From contig NZ_CP119075.1 of assembly GCF_029023725.1 (NCBI RefSeq), positions 3,033,501-3,097,500 on the forward strand: a stretch of 64,000 nucleotides of DNA, written 5' to 3'. Positions within the stretch are counted from its first letter, which is position 1. Each line of letters begins with the position of its first letter. Origin of the DNA: Synoicihabitans lomoniglobus (GTDB lineage: Bacteria; Verrucomicrobiota; Verrucomicrobiia; Opitutales; Opitutaceae). This document shows, one piece after another, positions 1 through 9,698 of this stretch. Under the pieces are notes generated by a model. That model was not told the DNA's origin, made no database searches, and worked only from the letters and a program-made list of their open reading frames with translations. The position numbers and the translations under genes are program-made.

Positions 1-795
1 CGGCTCCGTCGCGTGGGACGTCCACAGGCGCAGGATGTTGACGGTCTCGGTGCCATAGCCGGGCACCGGAATATCGTTGGGCACGCCGACAAGTTTGTGG
101 GTGTTGACCCACTGCGGCCGGTAGTTACCGGAATCATCGAACACGTTCTCCACTTCGCCGTAGATCTGCACCTCCTGCTGATACTCCGGGTGCATGAGCT
201 CCCACGGCGTGCCGTAAATCATCCAGCTGTCCGGATTCTCCACCTGATGTCCGTTCTCAAACGCCTGACGGAAGAGTCCGAACTCGTAATTGATGCCGTA
301 ACCGATCGCCGGCAGGTCGAGCGTCGCGAGCGAATCGATGAAACAAGCGGCCAAGCGCCCGAGACCACCGTTGCCGAGTCCCATGTCGTCTTCCGATGCG
401 CGCAGCGCCTCCCAATCCACACCGAGCTCTTCCAGGGCCTGGCGGGTGTGATCATACACGCCGGCGTTTTGGAGCGAGCTGATGAGCAGACGGCCCATGA
501 GATACTCCAAGGACAAGTAGTAGAGGCGGCGCACGTTTTGGTCGTTGTGCGCGGACTGCGTCTTGATGAGACGACTCGTCAGATGGTCCCGGGCCGACAT
601 CGCCGTGGCGAGAAACCAATCCCGCGGCGTGGCTCCGGCGGTATCCCGCGCGAAGGTATGCGTCAGGTGGTCAAGAATCGATGCCTTGATCGACTCGACA
701 GGATCGTCGGACGCACGGCGACGCGGCGCCGCCACGGTCTTGGCTTGGGCAGAGGCCGCCTTGGTCTTGGCGGAGGATTTTTTAGCAGCAGGCAT
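1..795 (-). CDS. glgP: Glycogen/starch phosphorylase, N-terminal part (cut by window edge)
   Basis: Read on the minus strand from the ATG at 795, the frame stays open for 265 codons to the window edge. It encodes a Lys/Ala-rich leader of about 28 residues, then typical GT35 phosphorylase sequence: [15 protein letters not shown], the glycine-rich [16 protein letters not shown] and [11 protein letters not shown]. This family releases glucose-1-phosphate from alpha-glucan in the cytosol, using pyridoxal phosphate. The PLP lysine lies in the missing C-terminal two thirds. The family is usually 800-850 residues, so about a third is present. No strong ribosome binding site is seen. The basic leader precedes the first conserved helix and resembles low-complexity tails elsewhere in the window. 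Family assignment is firm. Confidence 0.95.
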   Translation of the reverse strand, partial: MPAAKKSSAKTKAASAQAKTVAAPRRRASDDPVESIKASILDHLTHTFARDTAGATPRDWFLATAMSARDHLTSRLIKTQSAHNDQNVRRLYYLSLEYLMGRLLISSLQNAGVYDHTRQALEELGVDWEALRASEDDMGLGNGGLGRLAACFIDSLATLDLPAIGYGINYEFGLFRQAFENGHQVENPDSWMIYGTPWELMHPEYQQEVQIYGEVENVFDDSGNYRPQWVNTHKLVGVPNDIPVPGYGTETVNILRLWTSHATEP

Positions 796-929
796 GGTTT
801 GAATCAGGAAAGAATCTAGCGCAGAGCGGAAAAGGTGCCAAGCGAGCCAGCCCCGGTCACTCTCGATTTTAGTCTCATTGATGCCGACTCCAGATCGTAA
901 CGTGAAACCGGGTTCATCGACATCTCGGA

Positions 930-2732
930 CTATTTCTGAAATCGCCGGGACAACTCACCGTGCGGCAGCTCAAAAAACGTCGGCCGCCCCGAGGGGCTGG
1001 TGAGCGGGGTGCGACACGCAAAGAGTTGGGCCACCAGTGATTGCCAGTGCACCTCCCCACTCTGCTCGGGCAACCGCACCGCTTTCGCCGCCGCCAACCG
1101 GGCCAGCTCGTCCCGGGCGAGATCGGGATTGTCCTCCGGGAAGCGCCCATCGCGCAGCGCCCCCAACAAATCACGCAAAAAGGGTTCGGCATCAGCGGGT
1201 TCCATCCAGGCGGGCACCGCTTCGACCCGGAAAAAATTCCGTCCGAACTCCGTCACTTCAAACCCGTGCGATTGCAGAAAGGCCAACTTATCCAACAGGA
1301 GCGCCGTCGCCACGGGATCGAGCTCCACCGGCACCGGCAGCAGCAGGCGCTGCCCGGCGACTTCGCCCGATTTGAACTCGGCCTGCAAACGCTCAAACCA
1401 GACTCGCTCGTGTGCCGCCCGGCGATGCAGGCACACGATACCCGACGGGGTTTCGAAAAAGCCGAACACCCCATGGCCTTGGCCGATGAAACGCCACCCG
1501 CGGTCGCCACGCGTCGGACCATCGGCAGAGGGTCGCACCGACTCCACCGCCGGCCCGCGCATGGGAGGCTGGTGCAATGGACCCAACTTGGGCATGCCCC
1601 GACTCTCCGATTCGACCGGACGCGATGGCACCGCCGCCGATGATGGTGAACTTGATGACGGCGTCGCCCACGGTCGCAGCTCGCTCGGCGGCAGCGGTTC
1701 CAGTGGCGTGTCTCGCTCCGGCGTCGCCTGTGGAACCTCACCCCGCAGCTCCCGCAGGCGCCCCAGCACCGCTCTGATCACGAAGCTGCGCACGGCCGGC
1801 TCGCTCCGAAACCGCACTTCGCGTTTGGCGGGATGCACGTTCACATCGACCTCGTGGGGCGGCAGACGGAAAAAGATGAACGCCGGCGGGTAGCGACCCT
1901 TGGGCAACGACTCGTGGTAACTCTCGATCAACGCGTAGTTGAGGGTCCGGTTGTCGACGGGACGACCATTCACAAACACGATCATCTCGTGCCGCGTCGA
2001 ACGTCCCACCCCGGGTTTACCGATCAATCCCTCCAATTGAAACACCCCCTCAGTGCTCTCGATCGGCACGAGTTGCTCCGCCAATTGCCGGCCGAAAATC
2101 TCCGCCACCCGATCGGTCAGGGCCGGACATTCCGGCGAACTGAAAATGATGCGCCCGTCCTCGATCAGCGTAAACGCCACCGCCGGACTCGCCAGGGCAT
2201 AGAGCCGCACCCCGGCGACGATGTGCGCCGCCTCGGTCTGGTCGCGTTTGAGAAACTTGCGACGCGCCGGGACGGAGTTGAACAGATGGGCCACTTCGAT
2301 GCGCGTGCCCACCGGGCGCCCGCACTCGCGCACGTGCACGATCTTGCCGCCGTTGACCAATACCTCCGTGCCGAGCTCTTCGCCTTCCACGCGGGTCTGC
2401 AGAGTGAACTTGGAAACACTCGCGATCGACGGCACCGCCTCACCGCGAAAGCCGAAACTACCGAGTCGGTCCAGATCGACCGCCTCATTGATCTTGCTCG
2501 TGGCATGCCGCTCCAACGACAGCAACGCGTTGTCGCGGTTCATGCCATGGCCGTTGTCCTCAACCCGCATCAGCGAACGCCCGCCATGGCGAAACTCCAC
2601 CTCGATGCGCGTGGCCCCGGCATCGAGGGCATTTTCCACCAATTCCTTCACCACGGCCGCCGGGCGCTCAATCACCTCGCCAGCGGCGATCTGGTTGGCA
2701 ACACGGTCGGACAGAATGCGAATATCGGGCAT
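930..2732 (-). CDS. mutL: DNA mismatch repair protein MutL
   Basis: 600 residues from the ATG at 2732. The frame extends 16 codons further upstream, but the family begins at [20 protein letters not shown]. The GHKL ATPase motifs are all present in the N-terminal third: [17 protein letters not shown] and GFRGEA. MutL couples mismatch recognition by MutS to strand incision and removal. The C-terminal dimerisation domain starts after a Pro/Ser-rich linker at about residues 345-425. The nuclease motif DQHAx2Ex4E of endonuclease-type MutL appears here as [12 protein letters not shown] (about residues 436-447), so two metal ligands are replaced; the final CPHGRP-like motif reads SPSGRP. Strand incision by this protein is therefore doubtful. 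It is the last gene of a minus-strand run with the lipoprotein, MFS and argH genes. Confidence 0.95.
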   Translation of the reverse strand: MPDIRILSDRVANQIAAGEVIERPAAVVKELVENALDAGATRIEVEFRHGGRSLMRVEDNGHGMNRDNALLSLERHATSKINEAVDLDRLGSFGFRGEAVPSIASVSKFTLQTRVEGEELGTEVLVNGGKIVHVRECGRPVGTRIEVAHLFNSVPARRKFLKRDQTEAAHIVAGVRLYALASPAVAFTLIEDGRIIFSSPECPALTDRVAEIFGRQLAEQLVPIESTEGVFQLEGLIGKPGVGRSTRHEMIVFVNGRPVDNRTLNYALIESYHESLPKGRYPPAFIFFRLPPHEVDVNVHPAKREVRFRSEPAVRSFVIRAVLGRLRELRGEVPQATPERDTPLEPLPPSELRPWATPSSSSPSSAAVPSRPVESESRGMPKLGPLHQPPMRGPAVESVRPSADGPTRGDRGWRFIGQGHGVFGFFETPSGIVCLHRRAAHERVWFERLQAEFKSGEVAGQRLLLPVPVELDPVATALLLDKLAFLQSHGFEVTEFGRNFFRVEAVPAWMEPADAEPFLRDLLGALRDGRFPEDNPDLARDELARLAAAKAVRLPEQSGEVHWQSLVAQLFACRTPLTSPSGRPTFFELPHGELSRRFQK

Positions 2733-2808
2733 GCGAAGGAGGCGAACGTCAGCCTCACCGCCGGAGAAACCGGCACGCAACGCTTAAGCGCCGGTCGGCG
2801 TCGCGCGA

Positions 2809-3240
2809 TCAGCTCGACTCGTGGGCATCGGGCAATTCCAGGTGCCGGCGCTCGATCGTGCGCACGCGTTCGCGAAACACCTGAAACCACCGCGGCACAC
2901 TCTCCCCTTCCACCCAAAATATCCGATCCCGCCACTCAGCCGGCAAATCCAGCTCCACCACCGGCACCTCCAGCCGTTCGCTCACGACCGGCTTGTTGAT
3001 GTAGCTCGGGAACAAGTAGAGTCCGTCGGCAATCACCCTCGGTTCCACCATGGCCAGAAATACCGGCTCGTTCGGACCCGAAACCCGCAGCCGCACGACC
3101 GCTTCATCGGCGTCGATTACCGCGATCTTGGTGCCGTAAACCGTCGACTGCACATCCACGAACCGGGTTCGTTTCGGCGTCGTGCATCCGGCCAGGGCGA
3201 TGCACGCGATCAAGGCCGAAAGGGGTCCATGCATCTTCAT
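2809..3240 (-). CDS. Small lipoprotein of unknown function
   Basis: 143 residues. The N-terminus MKMHGPLSALIACIALAGC is a lipoprotein signal peptide with an LAGC lipobox, so the mature protein should be lipid-anchored at Cys19. An internal ATG three codons in would keep the signal. The mature part has alternating beta-like sequence (ADGLYLFPSYINKPVV, LEVPVVELDLPAEW) and a basic C-terminal helix. No known domain was recognised. It lies 14 nt downstream of the MFS gene and 76 nt upstream of mutL on the same strand, so it probably shares their transcript. The function is unknown. Confidence 0.75.
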   Translation of the reverse strand: MKMHGPLSALIACIALAGCTTPKRTRFVDVQSTVYGTKIAVIDADEAVVRLRVSGPNEPVFLAMVEPRVIADGLYLFPSYINKPVVSERLEVPVVELDLPAEWRDRIFWVEGESVPRWFQVFRERVRTIERRHLELPDAHESS

Positions 3241-3254
3241 CGCTGCTCCCTTGG

Positions 3255-4679
3255 TCAGCGGGATCCCTTGGAAGGTTCCGCTTCCGGACCGGGAGGATTC
3301 TTTTCCAACTCCCGCAAATCCACCAAACTCACCAGATAGGTCGCCGCGCGAAACGGCCGGAATATGGCGTTGCCGATAACCAACGACTTCGCCGGCTGGG
3401 TTTCATCCTCCGGCAAACGCCCCACCAGGGAGGAAAGCACCACCACGCCCACAATCACGACCCCGAAGAAAACTTGAAACATCGTGCTGTCGATCGCCGG
3501 TCCGCCCGCCGCGTTTTGCGATTTGAGAGCCATGCCCCACAGGATCGGCGACAGTCCGCCCACACATGCGGTCACCGCGCCCTGCACGGCGATCATCAGC
3601 GCTCGATTGTCGTCCTCGATCACTTGCGCGAGGTAATTGAGATTGGAAATCGTCCAACAGGCCGCCGCCAATCCCAATCCGAAATAGGCCACATACACGC
3701 CCCCCAACATCGTCCATTCGCGGTGGATGAATGCCCACCAAAACGCCGCCACCATCACGTAGAGAATCATCGCCAACAGAAAAAACGGTCGCGCGCCGTG
3801 CTGACTGATGCGCCGCTTGATAAACGCCGCCGCCGCAATCACGCCCGCATAGCGCAGCACCTCGAAACCCATGATCTGGCCGGCGCTCAGTGCCGGTCCG
3901 ACTTTGAGGTAATAAGCCAAAAACGGCGGGATTGGCGTCGACACCACCGCATACCCGACTGCGAGCCATAAGAACTGCCGAAACCGCGAAGGCCGGAACA
4001 TGTAGCGCGGCGTATCCCGAAACACCCGCCCCAGCCCGATCGGTTCGGGATTAGGCGCATCCGGCAATCGCCGCAACGACATGAAACTCAGATACGATCC
4101 GGCCAGCGCGATGCCGTATTGGATCAACAACGCGACAAAAATCGGCAACTGCGCGAACAACGCCACGCACGCCAGCAACGTGCCCACTCCCGCGAAACCG
4201 GAAATGAATTGGTCACTGGCAAAGTAGCGGCCGCGCGCCTTCGGCGGCAGGATCGAATACAACCACGGCATGATCGCCGCCGCTCCGATGGTGCGGAAAA
4301 AACAAAACCAAAACACACTGCCCACCAACGCCGGCGCCATCCACGGTTTCACGCCGCTGTGCGCGGCCGCAATCGCCAGCCACACCGGCACGATCAGGAA
4401 CAGACTGCGCGCCGCCCAGCCCCCGAGCATGACCTTTTTGTAGCCAAACTTCGGCAGTAGCGCCGTGGCCAGAATCTGGATCGGCGTGAGAATGAACACG
4501 AACGAATACGCCAGCCCCACCTGCAGCGACGACGCGCCCAGCTCCTCGGCAAACAGCACCATCGGCGTGCCGATGCCGATCTGCCAGGTCATCGCATTGA
4601 AAAACCCGAACAACAGGCCCGGCCGAAACGGCGCGAGCTCCGGATCGGACTTCTCAGTCGGAATCAGCCGCGAAATCAC
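3255..4679 (-). CDS. Major facilitator superfamily transporter
   Basis: 474 residues, starting with GTG at 4679. GGAAAAG lies a short distance upstream of that GTG, and only 18 nt separate it from the argH stop, which supports the start. The sequence is almost wholly hydrophobic, with about 12 predicted membrane segments, a charged loop after segment 6 (MSLRRLPDAPNPEP) and a loop GYKKVMLGG after segment 2 that stands in for the MFS motif A. The substrate cannot be read from the sequence. Members with this N-terminus (FGFFNAMTWQIGIGTPMVLFAEELGAS) are conserved but uncharacterised as far as I recall. Likely co-transcribed with argH. Confidence 0.85.
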   Translation of the reverse strand: MISRLIPTEKSDPELAPFRPGLLFGFFNAMTWQIGIGTPMVLFAEELGASSLQVGLAYSFVFILTPIQILATALLPKFGYKKVMLGGWAARSLFLIVPVWLAIAAAHSGVKPWMAPALVGSVFWFCFFRTIGAAAIMPWLYSILPPKARGRYFASDQFISGFAGVGTLLACVALFAQLPIFVALLIQYGIALAGSYLSFMSLRRLPDAPNPEPIGLGRVFRDTPRYMFRPSRFRQFLWLAVGYAVVSTPIPPFLAYYLKVGPALSAGQIMGFEVLRYAGVIAAAAFIKRRISQHGARPFFLLAMILYVMVAAFWWAFIHREWTMLGGVYVAYFGLGLAAACWTISNLNYLAQVIEDDNRALMIAVQGAVTACVGGLSPILWGMALKSQNAAGGPAIDSTMFQVFFGVVIVGVVVLSSLVGRLPEDETQPAKSLVIGNAIFRPFRAATYLVSLVDLRELEKNPPGPEAEPSKGSR

Positions 4680-4697
4680 CAGCTTACTTTTCCGGGG

Positions 4698-6098
4698 TTA
4701 AGCCAGGTGTTTGCGCCAGCGGGCGAGTTGCCGTTTGACCTGTTTGGGACCGGGCATGCCCGTGCCGATGCGTCGGGCGGCCGCACGCTTGAGATCAAAC
4801 ACGTCGATCCAGTCCGCCTTGAGTGCGGGATGGATTTTTTGCACGTCGGCCGTGGCCAACTTGTCCAACGGCACGCCGCTGGTTTCGGCCAGTTTCACCA
4901 CCGCGCCCACCACGTGGTGCGCTTCGCGGAACGGCACGCCGTTTTCCACGAGGTAGTCCGCCAGGTCCGTCGCCAACAACGCCGGATCCGCCACCGCCCG
5001 GGCGCAGGACTCACGCCGCATGCGCGCCCCGGTCAGCGTGCCCGCGACGACGGCGAGACACATCATGGTCTGGTCAAAGCTGTCAAAGACCGGCGGCTTG
5101 TCCTCCTGCAAATCGCGATTGTAGGTCAGCGGCAGACCCTTCGCCATCGTGAGCAACGTGGTCAGGTTACCTTGCAGGCGCGCCGCTTTGCCCCGCAACA
5201 ACTCGCACGAATCCGGATTCTTCTTCTGCGGCATCAGCGACGAGCCGGTGCAAAACGTGTCGGGCAGATCAATGTATTTAAACTCGCTGCTCGACCACAG
5301 AATCAGGTCCTCGGCCAACCGGGAAAAGTGCGTGCCCACCAGCGCGCAGGCGGTCGCAAATTCGACGAACACATCGCGATCCGCGACCGTATCCATGGAG
5401 TTCTGCGTTACCCGCGGACGTCCCCGCTCGTCGACAAAACCGAGCGCCTTGGCCGTGAACTCGCGGTCGATCGGCAAGGTCGTGCCAGCCAGCGCGCCCG
5501 CGCCCAGCGGACACCAATTGGCGTGCTTCGCCACCCCGGAGAACCGCGCCCGATCGCGCTCAAACATTTCCAAATACGCCGCCAGGTGATGGGCGACCTG
5601 CACCGGCTGGGCGCGTTGCAAGTGCGTGTAACCCGGGATCATCACCTCGCCGTCGAGCTCGGCAAGCGCGAGCAACGCCCGTTGCGCCTCCTCCAACCGC
5701 GCGTCGATTTCGCCGCAGGCCCACTTGAAAAAGAGGCGCATGTCGGTCGCCACCTGATCATTGCGACTGCGCGCGGTGTGCAGCTTCGCGGCGGCGGGCA
5801 CGCGCTGAGTCAGCGCCTGCTCGATGTTCATGTGCACATCTTCCAACGCCGTGTTCCACTCGAACTTTCCGGCCGCGATTTCCTTGCCGATGGCGTCGAG
5901 TCCCCGGTGGATCGCGTTGCGTTCCTTGGCCGTGATCAGGCCCACGTGGGCGAGCATGGCCGAGTGCGCTTTGCTTCCGGCGATGTCGAACTGAGCCAGT
6001 CGGCGATCAAACGAAACGGACTCGCTGAACGAGAGCATCAATTCGGCGGGGCCGGCCGAGAATCGGCCCCCCCAGGTCGCTTGGTTTTGCTTGGCCAT
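4698..6098 (-). CDS. argH: Argininosuccinate lyase
   Basis: 466 residues from the ATG at 6098. A longer frame begins at 6137, but the family starts at [14 protein letters not shown]. The enzyme cleaves argininosuccinate to arginine and fumarate, the last step of arginine synthesis, as a cytosolic tetramer. Diagnostic sequence: [43 protein letters not shown] and the fumarase/aspartase-superfamily signature [15 protein letters not shown] with its mobile-loop serine. The length matches the family. It is the first gene of a minus-strand run followed by an MFS carrier, a lipoprotein gene and mutL. No other arg gene is in the window. Confidence 0.97.
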   Translation of the reverse strand: MAKQNQATWGGRFSAGPAELMLSFSESVSFDRRLAQFDIAGSKAHSAMLAHVGLITAKERNAIHRGLDAIGKEIAAGKFEWNTALEDVHMNIEQALTQRVPAAAKLHTARSRNDQVATDMRLFFKWACGEIDARLEEAQRALLALAELDGEVMIPGYTHLQRAQPVQVAHHLAAYLEMFERDRARFSGVAKHANWCPLGAGALAGTTLPIDREFTAKALGFVDERGRPRVTQNSMDTVADRDVFVEFATACALVGTHFSRLAEDLILWSSSEFKYIDLPDTFCTGSSLMPQKKNPDSCELLRGKAARLQGNLTTLLTMAKGLPLTYNRDLQEDKPPVFDSFDQTMMCLAVVAGTLTGARMRRESCARAVADPALLATDLADYLVENGVPFREAHHVVGAVVKLAETSGVPLDKLATADVQKIHPALKADWIDVFDLKRAAARRIGTGMPGPKQVKRQLARWRKHLA

Positions 6099-6226
6099 GG
6101 TGATCGGGAGCACACGGCGGGGATTCGCCACGCGCAACGCGAAAGATATACGGACACCCCTCCCGCATTCGCCAACTAAGCCGAAGATTCGGTTGCGACG
6201 CGCCGCCCGCCGCGCACGTTGATCGC

Positions 6227-6733
6227 ATGCCGCGCCTGCTTACGTTCCTATTGCTCGTTTGGGCCCCGATGCTTCGGGCCGTCGATACGCCCGCCAGCCC
6301 GGCAGAGCCTGAGGCCCCGGCCACCGTTGAAAACGTCTCTCCGGCTTTACCCGATCAATACGACCAGGCGGTCATCGCCGAGGCGAAGACCTCCATCTAC
6401 ATCGGTGCGGTCACGCTCACCATGCCGCCCTTCCAACGTGAGGGCGAGCGATACACCTCATCGTATCAGGCCAAGGTCTTTCCGTTTTTCTTCTACAACG
6501 AAAAGGGCACGATTTCGATCAACGTCACCGACGACAACCTGCGCCAGCTGGCGGCCGGTGAGCGCGTTTACTTCGACGGCGAAGCCTTTGAATCGAAGGG
6601 GGAACCCCGTCGTATCGAAGGTCACGCCGACCCCGCGGACGCGAGCTCTGGTAAAATCAAGGTGCGTGTGTGGGTCTCGAAGAACATCGAGCTGATCTTC
6701 AATACCACCTACCAGTTCAACGGCGGCGCCTGA
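6227..6733 (+). CDS. Exported protein of unknown function
   Basis: 168 residues. A signal peptide ([18 protein letters not shown], then [13 protein letters not shown]) precedes a Pro/Glu-rich spacer and a compact domain with beta-strand patterns ([72 protein letters not shown]). It is probably periplasmic. I did not recognise a family. It is divergent from argH across about 130 nt and convergent with the downstream kinase gene, so no operon context helps. Confidence 0.7.
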   Translation: MPRLLTFLLLVWAPMLRAVDTPASPAEPEAPATVENVSPALPDQYDQAVIAEAKTSIYIGAVTLTMPPFQREGERYTSSYQAKVFPFFFYNEKGTISINVTDDNLRQLAAGERVYFDGEAFESKGEPRRIEGHADPADASSGKIKVRVWVSKNIELIFNTTYQFNGGA

Positions 6734-6746
6734 ACGGTTTCGCCGC

Positions 6747-8321
6747 TCAAACCAACGTGCGCACGACGCGCATGAATGCCGTCATCGAAAACGGCTTTTG
6801 CAGGAAACCCGCCGCCCCCGACCGGCTTACCGCCGATTGTAGTTTGGGCTCCAAATGCCCACTCATGATGAGCACGGTGACGTCGGCCTGCAACTCACGC
6901 ATGCTGGTGAATACTTCCCAACCATTCATGCCCGGCAGGACCAGATCACAGATGACGAGATCGATTTGGGCCCGGTGCTGAGTGAAGAGGTCCAATGCCG
7001 CCGTCCCATCCTTGGCGGCAAACACCTCGAAACCCGCCCGCTGCAGGGTCTCGGAAATGGCATCGAGCAACCCTTGTTCATCATCGACGACGAGTATGGA
7101 TCGCTGTCCGGCCTGCTTGGCCGGGCGCATCGGCGGTTTTGATTGCGAGGTCTCGGCTTTCGTCAGGTGTTCCGTCGCCGCCAATGGCAGGTGAATCGCA
7201 AACAGCAGACCACCGTTGGCCTGTTCCTGTTGCCCCAGGAACCCGCTGTGCGACTCCACAATACGTTCGACCATCGTGAAACCCAGATCGTGGGACGGCG
7301 CGGTTTGCGTTTGCTCGTGCAGAGGAATGGGTGGTCGACTGCGACTCCGAGGCAGTCCGGGATGACTGATCTCGATGACCGCGTAGGCACCGTCGTCCGC
7401 CTGCGCGTAGCGGGAGCGCAACTCCGCTCCGGTCGCCCGCAGGGTGCGAATCCGCAACGCGCGTTGGCCCTTGGGGTCGAGTTGATGCAACCGACCAAAA
7501 AGATTGTCGATGGCGTCGCCCAGTTGATCCACGTCGATCGGCACCGCCCGCAACTCGGAGCTCATCGAAACGCTCAAATCAATCGGACGATCACCATGGG
7601 CCATGCGCAGCTGTTGGACTCGCGCTTCCACCATTTCCGCCAAATTTGCCCCGCGCAACACGGCGTCGGGTCGCCGCACGAGATACAGACTTTGCCGCAC
7701 CAGAGTGGACGCGCGCTCCACCGCCCCTTCCACGCCTTCAGCCACCACCCGCAATCGGCGGGAATCCGCGGTGCCTTCCTGCAACAACGCCGAATATCCC
7801 AGGATGATCGCGAGCAGGTTGTTAAAATCGTTGGCAATCGCCGAAGCCAGGGCATCGAAATTTTCCATCCGGTGCAGCAACTGCAGCTGTCGATCGCCCC
7901 GGGCCATCTTGGACATGTCGACGAAAGTGATCAACCGCAGCACTTCACCGTCCGATCCTTGCACCCGGGCGTTGCGGGAAAACGCCACCACCGGCCGACC
8001 GCGCCGGTGGACGAATTTCATCTCGCGACCGGTCCATTCGGTTTCGTTGTCGTCCGCCACCACGGCGTCGTGCATCGCACGCATCGCCAAGGCCATATCC
8101 GGCGGATGCAGCCGGGCGATGGGCAATCCTTCCAATTCATCGGCCTCGAATCCCAACGCCGCCGCGAAAGCGTCGTTGACCCGGCGAATGACCCCATCGC
8201 TCCCCACCAGACAGAGTCCCGCCGCACTGCGGCGCCAAACATCCATCGCCAGCGCGTCCCAATCTGACCTTGTTAAGTCCGAAGATGACGCACGGTTCAA
8301 TGAGTTGGAGGATTTGTTCAT
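6747..8321 (-). CDS. PAS / degenerate histidine kinase / receiver hybrid protein
   Basis: 524 residues from the ATG at 8321; a GTG at 8366 in the same frame is possible. A PAS domain lies at about residues 30-140 (GLCLVGSDGVIRRVNDAFAAALGFEADEL). A kinase core of the 'GIAHDFNN' type follows, but it reads SAIANDFNNLLAIILGY: the phospho-acceptor His is Asn164 (codon 7832-7830). The ATP-binding part lacks a recognisable N box and DxGxG box. The C-terminal receiver is intact: ILVVDDE, Asp459 in VICDLVLPGMNG, a Ser in the next strand and the Lys of LQKPF. No DNA-binding output domain follows. The receiver is probably phosphorylated by another kinase, or the protein signals by contact. It is monocistronic. 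Confidence 0.85.
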   Translation of the reverse strand: MNKSSNSLNRASSSDLTRSDWDALAMDVWRRSAAGLCLVGSDGVIRRVNDAFAAALGFEADELEGLPIARLHPPDMALAMRAMHDAVVADDNETEWTGREMKFVHRRGRPVVAFSRNARVQGSDGEVLRLITFVDMSKMARGDRQLQLLHRMENFDALASAIANDFNNLLAIILGYSALLQEGTADSRRLRVVAEGVEGAVERASTLVRQSLYLVRRPDAVLRGANLAEMVEARVQQLRMAHGDRPIDLSVSMSSELRAVPIDVDQLGDAIDNLFGRLHQLDPKGQRALRIRTLRATGAELRSRYAQADDGAYAVIEISHPGLPRSRSRPPIPLHEQTQTAPSHDLGFTMVERIVESHSGFLGQQEQANGGLLFAIHLPLAATEHLTKAETSQSKPPMRPAKQAGQRSILVVDDEQGLLDAISETLQRAGFEVFAAKDGTAALDLFTQHRAQIDLVICDLVLPGMNGWEVFTSMRELQADVTVLIMSGHLEPKLQSAVSRSGAAGFLQKPFSMTAFMRVVRTLV

Positions 8322-8475
8322 CAACGGGGTCAGACGATTCGCACGCCACCAGCGCGACGCCCCCACAACCGTGCAATTGCACCTACCGGGACAGACACTC
8401 GCCGATCTGAAGGTCCGTCCGTGTTAGCAGATCCGAGGTCGAGGTGAAGCTGATTCATAGGGAAATTTCTTAAAA

Positions 8476-8552
8476 TGGCGCGCCCGGAGGGATTCGAACC
8501 CCCGACCACCAGCTTAGAAGGCAGGTGCTCTATCCGGCTGAGCTACGGGCGC
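8476..8552 (-). tRNA. tRNA-Arg (anticodon UCU)
   Basis: The reverse complement gives a complete cloverleaf. The acceptor GCGCCCG pairs with CGGGCGC, the D arm is AGCTCAGCCGGATAGAGC, the anticodon loop CTTCTAA carries TCT, and the T loop is GTTCGAATCC. The 3' CCA is encoded (TGG at 8476-8478). Total 77 nt. It reads AGA/AGG codons, which are rare in this GC-rich genome. Confidence 0.96.
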
Positions 8553-8635
8553 ATAACCAAGTTGCAGACGGTTAAGAAGCACGGAGATTGACGACAAGGG
8601 CAATCCCCCAAACCACCGCCATCGCTGCTTCGATC

Positions 8636-8661
8636 CGCCTGCCAAGCTCGAACGGCAGGCG
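8636..8661. repeat. Short palindrome upstream of the SDR gene
   Basis: The arms CGCCTGCC (8636-8643) and GGCAGGCG (8654-8661) are perfectly complementary around a 10-nt spacer. It lies 84 bp from the 5' end of tRNA-Arg and 54 bp before the SDR start. There is no T-run, so it is not an obvious terminator. It may be a single REP-like unit or a leader hairpin of the SDR mRNA. Confidence 0.4.
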
Positions 8662-8715
8662 ATGCCGCGGAAAAAAATCTGCCACGCTCGCCGGATTTCA
8701 CCTAAAGTGCCTGTC

Positions 8716-9471
8716 ATGCCCCTTCCCTCTTTTAACCTGACTGGGCGACGTGCCCTCATCACCGGCTCTTCCCAAGGAATCGGCCGCGATCTCGCTCACA
8801 CCCTGGCCTCCGCCGGTGCCGAGGTGATCATCAATGGTCGCAACCCCGAGAAACTCGCCCGCGTGGTCGATGAATTCGCTGCGGAGAACCTGACCGTCCG
8901 CGCCTGCGCTTTTGACGTCGCCGACGAGGCGGCTGTGATCGCCGGTGCCAAGGAGGTCGGGGCCATCGACATTTTGATCAACAACGCCGGCATCCACCGG
9001 CGCGGCCCCTTGGCCGACATGCCGCTCGCCGACTGGCAGGCCGTCCTCGACTCCAACCTCACCGGTCCTTTCCTCGTCGCCCGCGCGTTCGTCAGCGGCA
9101 TGATCGAACGCGGCTCCGGCAAGATCATCAATATCTGCTCCATCATGAGCAACCTCGCCCGCCCCACCACCGGCAACTACGCCGCCTCCAAGGGCGGACT
9201 CGCCATGCTCACCAAGGCGATGACCGCCGAGTGGGCGCAGCACAACATCCAGATCAACGGCATCGCCCCCGGCTACCTCGACACGCCGCTCAACGCCCCG
9301 TTGGTCAATGATCCCAAATTCAGCGACTGGGTGAAATCGCGCACGCCGTCCCGACGTTGGGGCAAACCCGAAGATCTCGCCGGGGCCGCCATATTTTTCG
9401 CCGCACCCGCTTCCGACTACGTCAACGGCCAGATTCTCACCATCGACGGCGGTATGCTCGCCGTGGTTTGA
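8716..9471 (+). CDS. SDR-family oxidoreductase, gluconate 5-dehydrogenase type
   Basis: 251 residues from the ATG at 8716; an in-frame upstream extension to 8662 overlaps the palindrome region and lacks family sequence. A Rossmann NAD(P) site TGSSQGIGRDLA lies at about residues 15-26, with NNAGIHRRGP and the catalytic Ser (ICSIMSN), Tyr and Lys (YAASKGG) in order, and the C-terminal DGGML. Closest recalled relatives are gluconate 5-dehydrogenases (IdnO/Gno), which interconvert 5-keto-gluconate and gluconate in sugar-acid catabolism. The substrate is inferred from family only; related SDRs such as 2-deoxygluconate dehydrogenase are hard to separate. It stands alone between two tRNAs. Confidence 0.85.
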   Translation: MPLPSFNLTGRRALITGSSQGIGRDLAHTLASAGAEVIINGRNPEKLARVVDEFAAENLTVRACAFDVADEAAVIAGAKEVGAIDILINNAGIHRRGPLADMPLADWQAVLDSNLTGPFLVARAFVSGMIERGSGKIINICSIMSNLARPTTGNYAASKGGLAMLTKAMTAEWAQHNIQINGIAPGYLDTPLNAPLVNDPKFSDWVKSRTPSRRWGKPEDLAGAAIFFAAPASDYVNGQILTIDGGMLAVV

Positions 9472-9584
9472 CCCCGGCACCGCCGGCTCATTTCGAGCCC
9501 GTTCCGACCAAGAGCGAAAAACTTCCAGAACTGCGCTTGACTTGAAAAGCGCGACTTCTACGGTCTCGCCTCCTTGCCCCTCAC

Positions 9585-9661
9585 GGGGTGGTAGCTCAGT
9601 TGGTTAGAGCGTCTGCCTGTCACGCAGAAGGCCGCGGGTTCGAGTCCCGTCCATCCCGCCA
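9585..9661 (+). tRNA. tRNA-Asp (anticodon GUC)
   Basis: 77 nt with encoded CCA. The acceptor GGGGTGG pairs with CCATCCC (one G-U pair). D arm GCTCAGTTGGTTAGAGC, anticodon stem CTGCC/GCAG-type with loop CTGTCAC carrying GTC, T arm GGGTTCGAGTCCC. A hairpin terminator starts six bases after the CCA. Confidence 0.97.
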
Positions 9662-9666
9662 TTTTT

Positions 9667-9698
9667 AATCTCCGTTCACTCCTGAACGGAGATTTTTT
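9667..9698. terminator. Bidirectional Rho-independent terminator between tRNA-Asp and ndh
   Basis: A 12-bp perfect stem, AATCTCCGTTCA (9667-9678) with TGAACGGAGATT (9683-9694), has a CTCC loop. It is followed by T6 on the plus strand and flanked by an A/T-rich run (ATTTTTAA) on the other side. It ends tRNA-Asp on the plus strand and the convergent ndh on the minus strand. The last codons and stop of ndh lie inside the stem. Confidence 0.85.
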
